Origin: CAZKTF01 sp964555565
GTDB taxonomy: Bacteria > Planctomycetota > JAJSAM01 > JAKLKS01
Assembly (NCBI GenBank): GCA_964555565.1
Contig: CAZKTF010000165.1
Location: 1-8,095 of the forward strand
Length of the DNA: 8,095 bases
Reading direction: 5' to 3'
In this document: piece by piece, positions 5,684-8,095 of the stretch
Layout: every line of letters begins with the position of its first letter
Numbering within the stretch: position 1 is the first letter of the stretch
Notes under the pieces: generated by a model
The model's database searches: none
The model's input: only the letters and a program-made list of their open reading frames with translations
What the model was told of the DNA's origin: nothing
Position numbers and translations under genes: made by a program

Positions 5684-6628
5684 ATGCGCACCGCCTTCGC
5701 CGCGCTCGCCGTCGCCGCCGCGCTCGCCGCGTCCGCCTTCGCGGGGGACGAGAAGAGGCGCCCGCCCGCGAAGGACGGGTTCGAGGCGATCCAGGCCGTC
5801 CTCCGCGGGACCGACGCGGCCCAGGTCGAGGCCGTCCTCCCCGGGAAGCTGGTCGATCCCGGGACGAAGGACCCCGAGGTGAAGGCTTGGAGGGACGGGA
5901 TGGCACGGCGTCTCGCGCGCGCGGCCGTCCTCGGAGCCCGCGAGGGCGGCGACGAGGGGGTCGTACGCCTGGCGGGGGAGAAGGCCGGCGACGAGGCGGA
6001 AGTGGCGATCTGCTGGGCGGGGACCCGGTGGGTCGTGGCTTCCCCCGCAACCTACCAGTTGAAGGGCGCCTTCGTGGACGCCGCCCGGGGCGGCTCCGCG
6101 GCCCGGTGCACGCTCGTCGCGCGGACGGAGGTGCCCCGCGGGTACGGGAAGAGCGCCTTCTCCTTCACCCACGTCACGGGGGCTCCCCGGGAGTTCAAGA
6201 ACCGGGCGGACGTCTGGTTCGACGGGGTCTGCGGGTGCCTCCACACGAGCGGCGACGCGAGGATCACCTCCGCCGGGGACCGCGTCCTCGAGAAGGTCGA
6301 GGGGATCCCGGTCGGCGCGAAGTGGGAGAACCAGGTGGAGCCCGCGAAGGGGGCCACCTTCGTCGTGCATTGCCGGAGGCCCGGACGGGAGGACTGGTAC
6401 GCGTCCTGCAGGGTCCTCTCCGTGGTGGGGAACCGGCTGGACCTGGAGTGGACGGTCCTCGCGGCTGGCCTCGGGACGCCTACCTCGATCCACAAGGCGC
6501 TTCCCGACAGGTCGCCGGACGAGGGGGACGGCTACGACGGGATCTGCGGCAGGCCGGCGGGTCCGGGCCGACCCGCGGGCCGCGGAGGTGATGGCGGCGC
6601 CGCCGGGGACTACGGGGACGACAAGTAG
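5684..6628 (+). CDS. Exported protein of unknown function, downstream of the sigma fusion
   Basis: This 314-aa protein is not recognised as any known family. It opens with a signal peptide: Arg2, a hydrophobic core AFAALAVAAALAAS and a likely cleavage after Ala20 (SAFA/GDEK). No lipobox is present, so it is probably periplasmic or secreted. Residues 28-120 form a compact region ending in a CWAGTRWVVASPATY strand-like stretch. Residues 122-288 look mainly beta and contain six of the seven cysteines (110, 142, 183, 185, 230, 242, 288), including GVCGCLH. The tail (289-314) is Gly/Pro/Asp-rich and probably disordered. The start is ATG 5684 because GAGGAG (5671-5676) lies 7 nt upstream and the signal peptide begins there; a longer form from 5585 would overlap the sigma gene by over 80 nt. 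The 13-nt gap implies co-transcription with the sigma fusion, so a role as its ligand, partner or effector is a reasonable but untested inference. Confidence 0.8.
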   Translation: MRTAFAALAVAAALAASAFAGDEKRRPPAKDGFEAIQAVLRGTDAAQVEAVLPGKLVDPGTKDPEVKAWRDGMARRLARAAVLGAREGGDEGVVRLAGEKAGDEAEVAICWAGTRWVVASPATYQLKGAFVDAARGGSAARCTLVARTEVPRGYGKSAFSFTHVTGAPREFKNRADVWFDGVCGCLHTSGDARITSAGDRVLEKVEGIPVGAKWENQVEPAKGATFVVHCRRPGREDWYASCRVLSVVGNRLDLEWTVLAAGLGTPTSIHKALPDRSPDEGDGYDGICGRPAGPGRPAGRGGDGGAAGDYGDDK

Positions 6629-6630
6629 GG

Positions 6631-6651
6631 GCGGGCGCCGCTACCGCCCGC
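6631..6651. terminator. Possible hairpin at a convergent gene junction
   Basis: GCGGGCG (6631-6637) and CGCCCGC (6645-6651) are perfect 7-bp inverted arms around a 7-nt loop. They straddle the 12-nt gap between the exported-protein stop (6628) and the kdsA stop (6643-6641), so one hairpin could serve both strands. Neither side has a T-tract, and GC-only stems are common in this DNA, so this is a weak call. Confidence 0.25.
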
Positions 6652-7492
6652 GCGCGGCGGCGTCCAGGGCCAGCAGCTCGTCCAGGAGCCGCGGGACCTC
6701 CGCGATGGGGAACGAGTTGGGGCCGTCGCTGAGGGCCCGATCCGGGTCCTCGTGGCACTCGAGGAAGATGCCGTCCACCCCCACGGCCACCGCCGCGCGG
6801 GCGAGGACCCGGATCATCGCGCGGTCCCCGCCGCTGGCGTCGCCCAGCCCGCCGGGCCTCTGGACCGAGTGGCCCGCGTCGTAGAGGACCGGCGCGCCCA
6901 GCGCGCGCATGGCCGGGAGGCCGCGGAAGTCCACGACGAGGTTCCGGTAGCCGAAGGCGGTCCCGCGCTCGCAGAGGATCCCCTTGCGGTTCCCGGTGGA
7001 CTCGAGCTTGGCGAGGACGTTCCCCATGTCCTCGGGCGCCATCCACTGCCCCTTCTTCAGGTTCACCGGCTTGCCGGTGCGGCCGCAGGCGAGGACGAGG
7101 TCGGTCTGCCGGCAGAGGAAGGCCGGGACCTGGAGGACGTCGAGGACCTCGGCCGCGGGCTCCGCCTGCCAGGCCTCGTGGACGTCGCTCACCACCGGGA
7201 GCCCGGTCTCCTCCTTCACGGCCCGTAGGACCTCGAGCCCCTCTTCGAGCCCCGGCCCGCGCCAGCCGCGGATCGAGGAGCGGTTCGCCTTGTCGAAGGA
7301 GGACTTGAACACGATCGGGACGCCGGCCCGCTCGGCCACGCGCCGCAGCCGCCGCGCCGCGCGCAGCGTGACGGCCCGCCCCTCGATGGAGCAGGGCCCG
7401 AGGAAGAACACGAGAGGGTTCCCGCCGCCGAGGCGGACCCCGGGGGCGATGGCGACGGCCCGGGGCCCCGGCGCGCGGCGTTTCCCCTTCAC
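6641..7492 (-). CDS. kdsA: 3-deoxy-8-phosphooctulonate (Kdo-8-P) synthase, metal-dependent type
   Basis: Condenses phosphoenolpyruvate with D-arabinose 5-phosphate to Kdo-8-phosphate, the committed step to the Kdo of lipid A core. Motifs in the 283-aa TIM-barrel protein are LGPCSIEG (32-38), FKSSFDKANRSSIRGWRGPG (62-81, substrate binding), SDVHEAWQAEP (102-112), FLCRQTDL (125-132), VNLKKGQW (143-150), ERGTAFGYRNLVVDFR (175-190) and SGGDRA. Cys34, His208, Glu245 and Asp256 fall where the metal ligands Cys11, His185, Glu222 and Asp233 sit in the Aquifex aeolicus enzyme. E. coli-type metal-free KdsA has Asn in place of the Cys. The start is GTG 7492: it overlaps the upstream gene's TGA as GTGA, and GGGGAGGGA (7504-7496) provides a Shine-Dalgarno sequence. 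The open frame extends to 7807, but that extra stretch is the overlapping lipid kinase gene out of frame. DAHP synthase is excluded by the FDKANRSS motif. Confidence 0.95.
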   Translation of the reverse strand: MKGKRRAPGPRAVAIAPGVRLGGGNPLVFFLGPCSIEGRAVTLRAARRLRRVAERAGVPIVFKSSFDKANRSSIRGWRGPGLEEGLEVLRAVKEETGLPVVSDVHEAWQAEPAAEVLDVLQVPAFLCRQTDLVLACGRTGKPVNLKKGQWMAPEDMGNVLAKLESTGNRKGILCERGTAFGYRNLVVDFRGLPAMRALGAPVLYDAGHSVQRPGGLGDASGGDRAMIRVLARAAVAVGVDGIFLECHEDPDRALSDGPNSFPIAEVPRLLDELLALDAAARGR

Positions 7493-8095
7493 GCGTCCCT
7501 CCCCGCGGCCGGCGGCGCGATCACCCGGACGGCCCCCGCGCGGAGCGTGAGCTCCAGCGGCGTCGTGCCGAGAGGATCCCCGTCCACCTGGACCGCCACG
7601 GGCGCGGTGGCCTCCACGCGCACCGTCCGCGCGCGGACCACCCGCACGTCCCGTTGCCGCGGCAGCGTACCCCGCCAGGCGCCCCACAGGTAGCGGAAGA
7701 AGGAGCGGCGGCGGCGCGCGTCGAGGAGGCAGAGGTCGAGGAGCCCGTCGTCGGGGCGCGCCTCCGGCGCGAGGGTGAAGAGGCCCGCGTAGGTCCGGGT
7801 GTTGCACGCGACGAGGACGGTGGCCGGGCCGGCCGGGGCCCCATCGACCGTGACGGCGAGCGGGGGGAACGAGTAGCGGAGGCAGGCCCGCGCCGTCGGC
7901 CGGACGTAGGAGAGGAACCCGATCCCGCCGCGGCGGCCCTCCGCCACGGCGCGCACGATCTCCGCGTCGAGCCCGACCCCCGCCACGCAGAGGAACCGGC
8001 GCGGCGCCACGCCGGCGGCGCGGGCCTCCCCGACGTCCAGCGCCCGGGGCGTCCCGCGCGCCACCACCCGGGCCGCCCCCGCGGGGTCGAGCGGG
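7489..8095 (-). CDS. YegS/DagK-family lipid kinase, C-terminal part (runs off the right edge)
   Basis: Partial: 201 residues are visible, and the 5' end lies beyond base 8095. The open frame continues in frame to the edge (reading LDPAGAARVVARGTPRALDV), so the GTG codons at 8067 and 8064 are internal. Family marks are FLCVAGVGLDAEIV, the junction segment of the diacylglycerol/sphingosine kinase fold, then VLVACNTRTYAGLFTLAPEA followed by DDGLLDLCLL, and the C-terminal VQVDGDPLGTTPLELTLRAG with VIAP. These proteins phosphorylate lipid hydroxyls (diacylglycerol, phosphatidylglycerol or related) with ATP at the inner face of the membrane. The N-terminal GGDGT and nucleotide-binding region is outside the window, so catalytic competence cannot be checked and the substrate is undetermined. 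Its TGA (7491-7489) overlaps the kdsA GTG, indicating an operon with translational coupling. Confidence 0.87.
   Translation of the reverse strand, partial: PLDPAGAARVVARGTPRALDVGEARAAGVAPRRFLCVAGVGLDAEIVRAVAEGRRGGIGFLSYVRPTARACLRYSFPPLAVTVDGAPAGPATVLVACNTRTYAGLFTLAPEARPDDGLLDLCLLDARRRRSFFRYLWGAWRGTLPRQRDVRVVRARTVRVEATAPVAVQVDGDPLGTTPLELTLRAGAVRVIAPPAAGRDA

Noticed and set aside
3532..5691. A 719-codon open frame antisense to the whole sigma-factor gene
   Set aside because: It is rich in Arg, Gly, Pro and His with no recognisable domain, and it mirrors a gene with clear sigma motifs. Long antisense open frames are expected at this GC content because stop codons are rare.
7493..7807. N-terminal extension of the kdsA frame
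   Set aside because: This stretch is the lipid kinase gene read in another frame; the extra residues are Arg/Pro/Gly-rich, and GTG 7492 has both a Shine-Dalgarno sequence and coupling overlap.

Overview
The window is very GC-rich DNA (well above 70% G+C by eye) from a diderm bacterium. A Kdo-8-phosphate synthase gene implies lipopolysaccharide or a related Kdo-containing glycan. The most telling gene is an ECF-type sigma factor fused through one transmembrane segment to a long extracytoplasmic beta-rich region. That architecture is best known from Planctomycetota, so a planctomycete-like organism, perhaps an uncultured lineage, is my best guess. This is inference, not proof.

Layout. At 18-109 there is a compact non-coding repeat: two inverted GTAG-headed hairpins, a REPIN-like doublet. 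A candidate promoter and a palindrome follow, directly abutting the ATG of lysA (181-1458, +; diaminopimelate decarboxylase, last step of lysine synthesis). lysA converges with cysK (1480-2469, -; O-acetylserine sulfhydrylase, last step of cysteine synthesis), with only 21 nt between the stop codons. A GC-extreme divergent spacer (2470-2606) separates cysK from a zeta-crystallin-type NADPH:quinone oxidoreductase (2607-3578, +). After 43 nt comes the sigma factor/membrane/Ig-like fusion (3622-5670, +). It is followed 13 nt later, with a clear Shine-Dalgarno sequence, by a signal-peptide-bearing, cysteine-containing protein of unknown function (5684-6628, +). These two probably form one transcription unit. 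They converge at 12 nt with kdsA (6641-7492, -), whose GTG start overlaps the stop of a YegS/DagK-type lipid kinase that runs off the right edge (7489-8095, -).

How the genes work together. lysA, cysK, qor and kdsA look like housekeeping metabolism. The lipid kinase and kdsA appear translationally coupled and both touch envelope lipid or saccharide metabolism. The least described part is the two-gene unit at 3622-6628. It looks like a self-contained membrane-tethered transcription factor with its own extracytoplasmic domains, paired with an exported partner of unknown role, and no anti-sigma gene is visible beside it. I see no CRISPR array, tRNA, rRNA, transposase or phage gene.
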